Source: Cyrtodaria siliqua (Eukaryota; Mollusca; Bivalvia; Adapedonta; Hiatellidae). Taken from it: DNA of 64,000 nucleotides. The notes below the pieces were generated by a model, which saw only the letters and a list, made by a program, of their open reading frames with translations, was not told where the DNA came from and did no database searches. Positions 1-11,699 of this stretch are shown piece after piece. A program made the translations under genes and the position numbers. Numbering within the stretch: position 1 is the stretch's first letter; each line of letters starts with the position of its first letter. The stretch lies in the NCBI GenBank assembly GCA_037043455.1, contig JAWPHD010005547.1, positions 1 through 64,000 on the forward strand, in the 5' to 3' direction.

Positions 1-645
1 ACGGCATGCAACCATGTTTTGCATTAGATAATGACAAGTCAATCAAACAATAATTGAAATAATATTCATTTGTTTGACATTGTTTTTAAGAAACATATTG
101 TGGGTGGTTTTAAACGATATCCTGTAGTAATTATGCCATAACTAAAAGTAACTAATATTTACTGCATATCAGATAAATAAACTTGATAAATAAGTCTTGA
201 TTTTGGTGGTGTTGGTACTTTTACCAGTATGTACTTTTAGCATGTAATTTTAGTAAACATATTATTTGTCGTGTATGACACTAAACAAAATGTATGTAAT
301 AAATAATTTGCTTTAAAGTGCCATTTTTAGAGAAATATAGCTAACAAAAAATGTCTATAGCCAGAAAGCATCCTATAATGGTATTCTCTTTTTGATATTA
401 GGAATCATGTTGATCGAGTGGTAATAAAAGCGAACAATACCGTTTATGGGTATAAGAATGCACCAGTGCTAATCTAGTTTCAGTTTTCCTCAGAGGAGCA
501 TTTGTTATAACAGGAGGTACTCCAGAATGCAATCTTTTAATTATCGATAAACACAATAATCGCCGTTCATGCAAGCCATCGGATCCACCTAATAAACTTT
601 CACTTTTGGTGCTCTAACGATGACCGGGCCTGCATATTCAATTTA
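1..645. other. AT-rich sequence, nothing recognised
   Basis: No coding exon, RNA gene or repeat family was recognised in this stretch. It is AT-rich with frequent stops in all frames. Confidence 0.5.
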
Positions 646-649
646 ACAT

Positions 650-1935
650 AGCTATGCCCCTGCCATATACCCCATAATTATATTATATACACATACCCTC
701 TATATCCTTACACACCATGTCCTCGCAACCTATATATCATTACATTGCATGTCTCCTTAACCTCTATATCCGTTCATATTATGTTCCCATACCCTCAATA
801 TACTTACATATTATATCCCCATACCCTATATATCCTACATATCCTTAAATAGTATGTCCCCGTACCCATATTGTCTTATGTTCCAATATACCCTATATAT
901 TACATCCCCATACCCTATATATCCTCCGATGTTATGTCCTGTGCTCTCTATATCCGTTCATATTATGTTCCCATACCCTCCATATTCTTACATATTATAT
1001 CCCTATACCCTTCATATCCTTAATTATCCTTACGTAGTATGTCCCCGTACCCTCTATATCCTTATGTTCCAATATACCCTATATAGTATATCCCTTACCC
1101 AATACATCCTCTGATCTTATATCCCTTGTCTCTATATCCGTTCATAGTATATCCATATAACCTGAATATACTTACATATCATATCCTCATACTCTTTATA
1201 TCCTTACATATCCTTACATCGTATGTCCACATATCCTCTATATCCGTACATAATTGTGTCCCCATATCCTATATATCCTCACATATTATCCTATATATCC
1301 TCAATATACTTGCATATTATATTCCCATACCCCATATATCCTGTATAATATTTTACGAACTCTCTATATATTTACATAATATTATATCCACATATAATAT
1401 GTCAACGCACTCTCTATATACTTATTATAATATATGTTATCCCCATACCCTGTATATCCCTACATATCATATCACCGTACTCTACATATCCTTATATAAT
1501 ATGTCCGCCTACCCTCTATATAATATACTCACATAATTACTATATCCCCATGCACTATACAACCTTGCATAATATGTCCCATACCCTCTATATCCTTACA
1601 TAATATGTCCCCGTACTGTTTATATACTTATATAGTATAACCCCATGACTTACATGATATGTCCCCGTATTTGTAATATGCCTACGTACTCTCTATATCC
1701 TTCATATTATGTCACCATACCCTCTATATATTTACATATTAGATCTACATACTCTATATATCTTTTAATACACAATATTCCCCCGTACCATTTATATGTC
1801 ACCGTACCTTCTATATCTTACATTTTTTCGGTTTTTATATCTATATTCTATATCTTTACATATTATGCCCCGTACCATCTTTACATGCATACTATGCCCC
1901 GATGTCCACATACACTAATATACACGTGAACATAT
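650..1935. repeat. Degenerate minisatellite of CCCCATACCCTATATATCC-type units
   Basis: About 1.3 kb of imperfect tandem units built on phrases such as CCCCATACCCTATATATCC, TTACATATTATGT and CCCCGTACCCTCTATAT. Unit lengths vary and copies have diverged, so this is an old array. Open frames inside it (for example 854-1114 and 1126-1536) are Tyr/Ser/Ile-rich and follow from the repeat, not from protein selection. Confidence 0.85.
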
Positions 1936-1959
1936 TATTTTATTTCATTCGATAGAAGT

Positions 1960-2160
1960 GGAAAAGAAGGTCGTAAGTGATATATAAACCCGTAGCAGTT
2001 GTACATTTATATGCAAGCTTAAGAATATTAAGGTCGTATCTACCAGTTATGACCCAACTTTTAATAAATATTAAGGTCGTATCTACCAGTTAAGACCCAA
2101 CTGTTTATAAATATTAAGGTCGTATCTACCACTTACAACCTTGTATGATTATAGCCTTGT
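1960..2160. repeat. Short tandem repeat, ATTAAGGTCGTATCTACCA, three copies
   Basis: A unit of about 45-50 bp carrying AATATTAAGGTCGTATCTAC followed by CA(G/C)TTA(T/A)GACC occurs three times in a row between about 2025 and 2145. The core AAGGTCGTAAGTG appears once more just upstream (about 1967) and in altered form near 2318, so the family is also scattered locally. Confidence 0.8.
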
Positions 2161-2869
2161 AATTACGACATTTTTGCAAGATATAGCACATCTGCTTTCA
2201 CTTACGACAAAAAAATAGATGCATCAATCCCTGCCAATGCCAACTGATATGAGGACGGGTACCAATCTGAAAGTTGCGCAATCGTGTACTGTCTATTTTT
2301 TTGCTACGGTCATGTAAGGTCGTAAGTGTTACTTAAGACCTTATTATTCTAGACCGTCGATATATAACCTTACATGTGTTGAAAAAGACGTAAAACACCA
2401 TACAAAAAAATATAAATAAACAAACAAACTTTCCTTGTTTACACGTTACTTTCTGAAATCCTATATCAGGTCATTTCATGTTTACTTCAAAATTTCAAGG
2501 TCAGATGCAATAAATGCGCAGTTTTAATAGAGTGACATAATGCAAACTTGTGGAAACTATATATATTCTAAAAGAAGCACAGTAATCCTATTACAAAATA
2601 TATTACTATGTGCATATTTATGTAATTTTAAATAACTCATGAAAGGTAGAAATGATTAAAATTAACCACGCCGCATTCAACAGTAGCAGTCCCATTATTG
2701 CGGACGAGTGCATGGTACGTGTGTGAAAATTGATAAATATTAACTGTACACATCTTTAAATAACGTAAATACGTAATTCAAATTATTAAAGATTCTCATC
2801 TGTTGGTGTTTATTTTCCATCTTTAATCCGTCTTACAGGGGGTTAAAGGCCGGACATAGATCACGAAAA

Positions 2870-3060
2870 GCAAATTGAAATTCAAATCAGCAGACAATAT
2901 CGTTGAATATGTTGTTTTGAAGTCAATAACAGATTTTATCTAATCGAGAAATGTGAAAACTTTATATTTTCACGCATGCGACGCATGCGTGTAAATATTG
3001 AAGATTGATCACTTCGAGATGAAATAAAATCTGTTATTTACGACAAAACAATAAATTTTC
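2870..3060. repeat. Foldback sequence (imperfect 123-bp palindrome)
   Basis: The arm GTCAATAACAGATTTTATC (2922-2940) is matched in reverse complement by the stretch around 3022-3044 (AATAAAATCTGTTATT...GAC). The centre contains a smaller palindrome, CACGCATGCGACGCATGCGTG in two halves at 2971-2991. The flanking phrase CAAATCAGCAGACA (about 2884) recurs at about 3427 followed by another TAT.CTTGAATA segment, which suggests a small mobile foldback element with a partial second copy. Confidence 0.7.
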
Positions 3061-3490
3061 TTTTTATTTTATGTTTTATAATCAAAGTGTTCTGCAGTAT
3101 GCAGAAAGCTAATTAAAAAATTGACGACGTCATTGGCTTAGTATGATAAAATTGCTGTTTTTAATTCCCCATATCTTCTAAACTACTTAACCGATTTCAA
3201 TTCTTTTAGTTAAGTTATTTCCAATCCAATGATATAACCTTTATAGCAACTTTCGGGAAAAATATAGTTTTCGGAAAAAACAAGTAGTTCCGGCAGTGAA
3301 AAAGCAAAACTCTATATTTCACACGTATGAAATACCACTTTTATTTCATTGCTAAAATCCACTATTTCACTGCTAAGCAAAAAATAAAAATTCGAATTCA
3401 TATAATCACCTGTCAAATTAAAATGCAAATCAGCAGACAGTATCCTTGAATACTCGTATAAATTCAAATTAGGAATACAAATTCATATAT
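3061..3490. other. AT-rich spacer with a partial copy of the 2.9-kb foldback flank
   Basis: No gene recognised. The stretch at about 3418-3470 repeats the CAAATCAGCAGACA...TTGAATA phrase that flanks the foldback at 2.9 kb. Confidence 0.5.
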
Positions 3491-3499
3491 CATTGTTAA

Positions 3500-3980
3500 A
3501 TGAGAAAACCTCTAGTATTAAAAGAAATAAAAAAAGATCGGACAGAGAAAGTAGCATTCAAGGTGGACAGTCAACCACAAAACACAGAAATAAACACGCA
3601 GACAACCCTTGCAATATGGAGTCTCTTTCGAAAAACTCGTTCGCTCTGGGCCCGACCCTCTCGTGTTTGGGTATGGCCACCTGTGCGTGGGCGTCCAAGA
3701 CTAGAGGCGTACAAACTTACAGTTTGAGAGGGGGCGGGATGTCGGCGACAGTTTTCAGAACCCCCAAAATTGTGTTTGCTCGACAGCCAGCAACGGGCCC
3801 CAAAGGCGGGGTCTTCGGTGGTCTTCGAGCCAGTAATCCCAGTTTTGGGGTTGGCCACCAAATTCGAAGGTCTCCAGAGTCACAGATACCCAGAGGTGGC
3901 AACGATTTATCCCAATCGTATGACCCATGAATGCCTTTCTCAATCGGGCTTCTCCCCAGGCATCATTGTCCCCGTGTTTT
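3500..3980. mobile_element. GC-richer dispersed-element fragment
   Basis: This block is much more GC-rich than its surroundings and is open in several overlapping frames on both strands (for example 3493-3930 + and 3571-3861 -), which is typical of composition rather than coding. Its left part, with AGTCAACCACAAA near 3570, matches the sequence at about 55940-55985 that belongs to a dispersed element family seen five other times in this window. The right part has no match that I can see. It is best read as a transposon remnant. Confidence 0.5.
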
Positions 3981-5750
3981 AAGACCACTGTCACTTTTTC
4001 AAATTTTCTGTTCGTGTGAAGTCGATAATTTCATTATTTTGAAGCTAAAAATGCAACGTGCTTTTCATTGGCTTCTAATCTACATGAGAAATTATCTATT
4101 TCTCGCTTCTTTGAAGTTGTTGATCATAATTTGATTTGGAATGATTGCGAATGGAATTCTACGTTGATATTCTCTTTGTCATCTCTCATACGGATCCACT
4201 GGATGGTTAGTTTATGAATGCACGAAACCACTTTCACCAATACCAGGAGGTCACTGAAATTTCCGAACATGTTTCTGCTTTTTCGACATGGAAGATCGTC
4301 CAAATTTTGATGTCACCGGGTATTTACTGCTGGAGTGTCCCTACCTAGGCATGGTGGGAACTCAGTCAGGCAATATCTCGACAACAAGAGTTTTCTAGTT
4401 AGTTAGTACCGGAAAATCCTTTTTTCTCGAGATTCGGCCAAACTAAGCTCCCATCATGGTCAGATATCCAGCTCTAGCTGTAAATCCCCATCACATAGTC
4501 AACACTTGCCAATGCACTCCACGTGGTGACCGTTGTAGGCGGTGAACTAATCAGCAAAAAAAAAAATCTCTTCCTCTCTTAATATGTTTGTGCTTTCATT
4601 CAATCTCGTCGTTTTTAATTCGTTCGTGAATAACGGTAATCCCTTCATTATTCGGGATCATGCCTCGTGTGTATTTCGACGGATCGGTGTATTAAAAATC
4701 TTGACATTTTGCTAGCCGGAAGGCAATGGGACAGAAAATAATTCACTGTTGCTATATACACAATATGGCCGTTAGCAACACGTGTTGATGAATGCTTTGC
4801 GTTGCGTGTTTGTTATTTACAATACATATGAAGATTGTATCACTGCTTTCATTTAGATAAACTATTGCTGGAGCAATCTGATAAATGACATTGCAAAACT
4901 TTGATGATAACTTTGATCAAACTTTTGGTGGGAATCTAAGTAGAGCCATGCTAGTATGACTAACCGATATGGAAACCTAGATATATTCGGGATAGGTTCT
5001 GCTGTCGACGTCATGAGCCCGCAGGTTTGTAGCCTGCACGTGATTTCCAGGCGTTCTGAAAATTAAGAATAATGCACCTATCGCAATGTTAGCGATTTTC
5101 CCGAAGGAACATAATATGCACTATCGCAATGTGTCGAAAACCTTTAGCAAAAACCTCTCTGAAAAGAGAATCGACGTGTATAGGAAATTAGTTGATTTTG
5201 TGAGTTGTTTGCGCGCCGAATGCGCTGTGGTTTCGGAAGTGCTCTGGAGTTGTCCGGGATAGCAAATGTGAAAATTACCTATCGCAGATTTTGCAATAGC
5301 CTCCATTGTTCACCTTGTTTAACCCTTTCTCCGAAAAGTTTTACATTATCGGTCGATAAAAATATTATTACATTATCCAGAATTATTCATTATGGCGCAT
5401 ATGGGGGAATGAGATATGCGGAATTCAAATGTAAAGCGTGTTTTATGTGTTTGCCTGCCAGCTGTTTTTCCGCGTCACCCCCATCACCCACCAATCCCCA
5501 CACCCCACCCCCACCCCTTACATTCTTTAAATAAACTACTTTGTTCGATTATGGTGTACGTTTGTAACTACTTATCTGTTTTGGTTTTATATAATAAAGA
5601 ACAAAAATCAATGACAATCAATATTCGATCTATTCTGACGTCACTCCATTACAGTTTACTTTAACCAGAGTGTACGTGTACAGCTGAAAAATATGAATCA
5701 AGTGACAGAGTAACTAGCAAAAACATGTTTACTCAATTTTCATTGAAACT
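3981..5750. other. Non-coding stretch, no gene recognised
   Basis: No exon with a plausible family match was found. A short phrase containing CTATCGCAATGT occurs twice (about 5080 and 5120). A C-rich run lies at about 5478-5520. Confidence 0.5.
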
Positions 5751-5767
5751 GTAGATTTTGAAAAATG

Positions 5768-5965
5768 TTGTTACCTTTAGCGTAGACAGTTGTTACCTTT
5801 AGCGTTAATATGAAAAGTTGTTACATTTACCGTTAGCGTTGTTACCTTTAGCGGAAGAAGTGAGTGTTACCTTTAGCGTAGGTTATTACCTTTAGCGTTG
5901 GAATTGTTACCTTTAGCGGTGGTTGTTACCTTTAGCGGAAGTGTTACGTTTAGCGCTGTTACAAA
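5768..5965. repeat. Cluster of GTTACCTTTAGCG motifs with variable spacers
   Basis: The 13-mer GTTACCTTTAGCG, or a one-base variant, occurs about nine times in 200 bp, starting near 5770, 5792, 5841, 5866, 5885, 5906, 5925 and 5943, with a more altered copy near 5820. Starts are mostly 18-25 bp apart and the spacers do not match one another. Confidence 0.9.
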
Positions 5966-6164
5966 CAATAAAGCAAACTTAATGATTGCTATTCAGTTTC
6001 AAAATCACAGATTCAACCTCAGTAAAAGTACATACATATACACAATCTGCATACACAGTCTATATTAATGGCTGCAAACAATTCCATACAAGTCTTATGA
6101 CGCGAATGTCTTTATTTGTCGTGTAGTGGGTACTGTCTGTCGTTAATTAAATTGACGACTAAGA

Positions 6165-6325
6165 GAACGTGTGCTTTTTCTTCATGCGGAATGCTTTGGG
6201 CTAACGTATATATTTCCAAAACAAATATTTATTGTATATAAAAAATACGTCCGAGAAGTAGTTTTTCTTCACGCGGAAAGCTTCGGGCTAACGTATATAT
6301 TTTCGAAACAAATTCTTGTTTATCG
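6165..6325. repeat. Two tandem copies of a roughly 100-bp unit
   Basis: A phrase with TTTTTCTTCA.GCGGAA.GCTT.GGGCTAACGTATATATTT occurs at about 6173 and again at about 6260, each followed by an AAACAAAT.TT stretch. It lies just before the AT-rich array that follows and may be its first unit. Confidence 0.75.
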
Positions 6326-6329
6326 ATAA

Positions 6330-6800
6330 TGCATCAATATTTGTCTCAGCAATATATTTTATTTGAGATAGAATATATTTGTGTCTGCAATATATTTTGG
6401 TTAAGAGAGAATATTTATTTTTCGAAATTATATACACATTCATATCTTCAATCATATATTCATGATATTTAGAGAGACAATATGTTTAGAATATATTTTT
6501 CGGAGTAACATATATATTTATTTATTTGTCATAATAAAGTTTACATGCATATATTTTTTGGGACAATCTTTTTTTTTCCGGAGTAACATACATATTTGCT
6601 TCTAAAATATATATTTTAGGGACATAATATATATTTTTCGAAGTAACATATATATTTGCCTCTACAATATATATTTTAGGGACACAATATATATTTTTCG
6701 GAGTAACATATATATTTATCTGTATCATATATATATTTGTATTCAATATATACATATATATATTTCACAAAACGTATATATTTATCTTACAACATATAGT
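6330..6800. repeat. AT-rich minisatellite, units ending TTTTCGGAGTAACATATATA
   Basis: Degenerate units of about 60 bp alternate TTTTCGGAGTAACATATAT and ATATATATTTTAGGGACA blocks. The minus-strand open frame 6522-6755, rich in NIYVTPKNIYYVPKIY, is a translation of the repeat. Confidence 0.8.
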
Positions 6801-8335
6801 CACGTATGGCGCCTCATACTATTTCAACGACCAACTCCATCATACGCATGAACAATTTAAGATAATGCAATTATTCCGGCTAATAATTTACTCTAATTTA
6901 GCACGTTAACCGTGAATGTCTAACTGAACAATGGCGCGGGTTTTGGGATGAATAAATGATGACGTCACAAAGAAGGCGGGTATTATGTTTTCGGTCAGGA
7001 GCGGCGTTCGTACTAATGGATATTTTTACGTCTTACACACATATTTAAACCCCGAAAAAATATACAAACGATATATTATGCATATCAAATCAAATATATT
7101 TCGATAAAATCAAAGATTGTGGCCACTGAAGGCAGATTCAGTAGATTAAAATGAAGAGCCCAAGGTACCCCGTTTCGCCATATAAGCCAAGATGCGACCT
7201 TGGGGTCTTAAAGATAAAGCGGCATCAACGTAATGAATCCTAGAATAACATTTCAATATTGTGGCAACTTTATAGTCCATCTACCGATAGTCAGCATTAT
7301 CTGTATCTGTATGGTTACGAAGTAGGACCAATACTGGTATATAACTTATAGACAGTGTTTGAATTGGATTTGGCGTTTAAAGAGTAGTGTATTTTCCTTT
7401 CAAACGGATCAGAGAAAATATGAAAGAATGGGAGAAATTAGCGGTAGTGAGGGAGGATCGACTGTCGATCCACTACTTGCATTTACATAATGATTTAAAG
7501 CGAACGCCGCTAGCATAATTTGTTGTTATACAAATCAGCATTCTTTTGATATTTTTCTGTCGTCCGAGCCACTTCAACACAAATTCCTCTAATCACCCAC
7601 CAGCATGATTTCCAAAACAACAGAATAACAAAAAACGACGGACAGAAATGCAAATTTAAATCAAAAGGTTACTAGTATGTATTTTTATTACATTTCTATT
7701 GGTGAAAGATTGGGATTTCTAAGTGAAAGAAAATTAATAATCACTTTATATTAATAACTTACTCAGAATACAAAAATAAAAAACTGCAACGTTGAGTCAT
7801 GACATCAATAAAGTGTTTAAATGACGTCGTCGTCATCCGCCGATAATGTTCAATAAAACCTTTCGGTTAGAATCATACATACATTGATTTAAAATGTAAC
7901 AAAACGTATTATTTTAACTGTTGCGTTGCATTATATTTATTCGGTAATAGGCTTCTTTTTTTTTGTTGTTGTTGTTGTTGTGTTTTTAACTCAGACACTT
8001 GCATCCGCTCGTCCGTGAAAAAGCCACACGTCTACTAGCATAAATGATTTTCATATAATTGATCACAACAGTGAAATAATCTGTATTTCTTCTTCAATTG
8101 TTGCAAAAAAAATCAGTATGAAAAAGAAACATTTCTTTTTAAATTTCTTCTTCCATTTGTTTTAATTGTACTGCAGGATTTGATGCAAAAATCATCAGTT
8201 TAACATAGAATAATATTATGTCTTTTTAATTTTTTGAAAGTTCGTTACAGCTTATATTGGGGTAAACTGAACTAATCAATTTCTAAGGCTACATATTGAT
8301 TTGGAGATAAATCCATTCATTATGGAATTCTGCAA
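6801..8335. other. Non-coding stretch with a (TTG)n microsatellite
   Basis: No gene recognised. A (TTG)n run lies at about 7961-7981, and a TGACGTCA palindrome occurs at about 6960. Confidence 0.5.
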
Positions 8336-8339
8336 TATT

Positions 8340-8845
8340 GCCTGTTTCTGTTTGGGTATGTGCAGATTAAAGCCTACTACCTCCATGGTCTTCCGTGTAA
8401 TCCGAAGGTGTATAACTTCGTGTAAGGCCAGTATCTGTACAAGTGTGAGTACTTGAAGCCGTCTGCATCAATGTAAAAAATTGGGTATTCTTATGTGTTG
8501 GCATGACTCGTATGGCTAATATATGTGTTTGAGTGTGGGCAGGTATGGTCAATATGTGCAGGAGCGTGGGTAGTTTAATGCCCTGGGGTTAACCACTGTG
8601 TTCTTTACAATGCTTAGATGTGGACAACTTGAAGGCTTCTGCATCTATGTTTCGTGCATTACCATGATTACGTGGGCATTCTTCTTGCTAAAATGACAGG
8701 TATGTCCTATATCTGTTTGTGTGTGGATAACTTAAAGCCCACTGCTTTTGTGTTCCGTACATTACGTGGGATATATCCATACATGTAGCATAACAGGTAA
8801 TGGCTTGTATCTGTGTGGGTAACTTGACCTCATTTCTCTACAGGT
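8340..8845. repeat. Degenerate roughly 100-bp tandem repeat, about four copies
   Basis: Each copy contains variants of GTGTGGATAACTTAAAGCC, CTGCATC.ATGTT.CGT, ATTACGTGGG and GACAGGTATG. Copies start near 8350, 8440, 8620 and 8720. No protein is supported. Confidence 0.65.
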
Positions 8846-8989
8846 GTATAGAATGTATTCTGCAAGAAAGACTTTTAAAATACTATATAGGAGCTTTATC
8901 CTAAGAAAAAATAACATTTAATAACATTTAATAACACATTTAATTAAATCTAAGCCAAAAAAAAAAAAAATCAATGAAAATGGTATGTG

Positions 8990-9380
8990 GGTTAAGCCAT
9001 AATAAAGAATATTATGCTATCTTGAAGAACTTGGATGGCGGCCACTTTAAAAAGTGGTAAAAATAGTAACAGGTGGGGTGGGGCAGGGAACATTTATGAT
9101 AATATAGAGAATTGTAAATCTAAGCCAAAAATAATATAAAACATTCATGTCTGAATGGTCTTTGTGCTAAAAGTAGTGACAGAATGGCATGTGAACCCTT
9201 TCGGTTTTGACTACAATCACAGTCACTACAATATAAGGTTTGGTGCTATTTTCCGCTCGGTCCGATAAGCTCTAATAAAGAATATAATGCTGTCTTTAAG
9301 CATTCGGAGGGCGGTCGATTTGAAATGTGGTAAATATAGTAATAGAATGACCGTGACTACTATCACAGAACGTTTGGTGC
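8990..9380. repeat. Two copies of a CATAATAAAGAATAT..GGCGG unit
   Basis: The segment at about 8997-9075 (AATAAAGAATATTATGCT, GGCGGCC..TTT, GTGGTAAAAATAGTAACAG) recurs at about 9272-9345 with substitutions. The intervening TCTAAGCCAAAAA phrase is also found twice (about 8948 and 9118). Confidence 0.7.
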
Positions 9381-11690
9381 TTTTTTTCTACTCTATCTAC
9401 ATCCGACCTTATTGGTCCCCAGCTAAATATCAAACAATAATGTCATTGAATGATTATCTTTTGCAATAATGACACTCTAACGTGTATATATTACTTATTC
9501 AAGTTAAATGTTTAAATCAAAAGAATATGTTTCCTGTCATGTATCCGGAAACGACGTCATTCATTAATGGTAGTATATGTGAGTTGAATTTAATATTGCC
9601 ATGGCATCTGCCTTGTCAAACTTTAACGAAAAAGAAGTGTTAAACGAGACGTTATTAAAAACAACTATAACGAATTTGTCGGCGCGCCATCGCAAATACT
9701 CACGTTTTCTTTACACAAGTCAATTCCCTTTAATCCTGTATCCATTTTACATGTAATTGTTTTGATCGTTCTTTGATACTTAGATCAGAAATAGTACTAC
9801 TTTTCTTTTTCTTTTCTGTATACATGTATGATTCGGCAAATGAATAAAACATGTTTAGGGTAGTTGTTTATTTGATCTGTTGACCTCTATCCATGAGACT
9901 CATGGTGACCCTGGAGCAAAGTATACTGATATTACCAAAATCATTACATTTTATTTAGAAAGAGGAATTAACCTATCTCCCACACCCTCACACCCACACA
10001 CACCCAGCCCCACTCTCCTACCTCGGCACACCTCTAAGGCGGAAACACTGAAATGGTTTGATATGCTTTGTATTTACAGACCAGTAAACTTGTATATTTG
10101 CCAATTTCAAGGAAACTTATCAGCAATAGAATAAACCATTCATTTAAAGGGCACCTCGACAAGAGAATATATCGGAGATACACATTAAACCTACGTGTCC
10201 TTTCAGGACTGAGTTAAACATCATCATAGCGTCCACAAGCTGATCCTTATTGCACAATCAACTAGAAAAGCGTCGTGGCGAAATGTAAATTGGATAATAA
10301 CCGCACTAAAAATGCAATGCGTTGGAAAATTGTTGACATGTTTACGAAAGATTGTATGAGCGTTATCGTGGTCAAAGTTCCTACTAGACTTTTTTTTAAT
10401 TGCGTCACAGAACTTTCATATCTTGAAAGCAGATCAGGATTGCGATAAAATAAAATTACTTAGATTTTTCGAAGAGTTTGGTTACATGTACATCAACTAA
10501 AAATAAATACCACTTTGAAAGAAGAGGGGGTTTGGGGGTTCACCGGCGGTGCCCACGCGCCCCTTTTCCGTCCCACGAACCACCACTGAATTGGGCCATA
10601 TGTGTTAGCAAAAACAAACATCATTATTTAAACAGGATTAGTAAAAACAATGACTGAGTATGAAGTTACCACATAATATCAAGTAATGTACATCATCTAA
10701 AAATATTGAAAACTTCATTGTAAGAATCAATGACCTAAAAAGAAGTAATGGATGTATTGTGGATAATTTAAACAGACAATATCTGATCAGGGACAAAGTC
10801 AATCTTTACCGTCCTTTTCAGAATATAGGTAGACTTCATCAAATTGCCCTTAGTCAATCCAATCCTCGTACAGTCAAATAGGATAGCCTAGCGGCGAATT
10901 GCAATACACGTTAAACGCTACAACAGACAATCAATGTGGCAAAATAATAAATAAACTAGAGACCTTAAACATGACTAAAGACAGAATATGAATATTAAAG
11001 CCTAAACCTTAAGAGTTAAATGATTTTTTTGAAAGAATCTAATTTTGCCACTGACCATTACGTCCGTTTATTAACTTTCGAACCCCATCCAACCCCTTAT
11101 CCAAGAAGCAAAAACGGGGTTGGCTGGTTTATGAAATAAAACCTTACTTTCGGCTTAAGCTTTGCATATTTAAAGTTAAGACATTATGTATATAATTTTA
11201 AACAGGTTATCACATCTGTTTCTTCAGTTAAAAACTGTTTTAAAAGTATTTTATTGTCGAAATGTCCCTTGTGAAATCCTGCTAATATAAGCTTTCCCGT
11301 CGCTTAATGGTATTAAAGCGGGATCACGTAATGCCGTCCCAGGGCGGTAACCATATTGCCATCCGTTTTATATTTAATTTGGTGATTTTTTTTCTATTCA
11401 TCCTTGTAATCAAGTATTGTTGTTTGTTTCGAACGCGTGTTGTCAGCTACCTGCGTTCTGTGAACGCTATCTTTCAATTTCTTGTTCGAATATTGTATCT
11501 ACTTTGGTATATTAAAAATCCAATATTTATAGAACATGGTTATGTTTAATATAAAAAGATCAGATATTAACACACGTTAAATAAGTCGCATAGATCTGCG
11601 TTTTGCTGGATTTTGCGACATTTTTACGTCTTTATTACGGGTAGGTAGTCGCCTGATTGTGAACATTAAGTCGACAAAGATATCAATTAA
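9381..11690. other. Non-coding stretch, no gene recognised
   Basis: No exon or repeat family was identified. Short open frames (9880-10134, 11307-11549) have no recognisable domain and no supporting context. Confidence 0.45.
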
Positions 11691-11699
11691 AAATAGAAA

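Noticed and set aside
3493..3930. A 145-codon open frame in the GC-rich block
   Set aside because: Overlapping frames on both strands are equally open, there is no domain, and one side matches a dispersed repeat.
5768..5965. CRISPR-like array
   Set aside because: The repeat is only 13 bp, spacers are short and uneven, and the context is a eukaryotic genome without cas genes.
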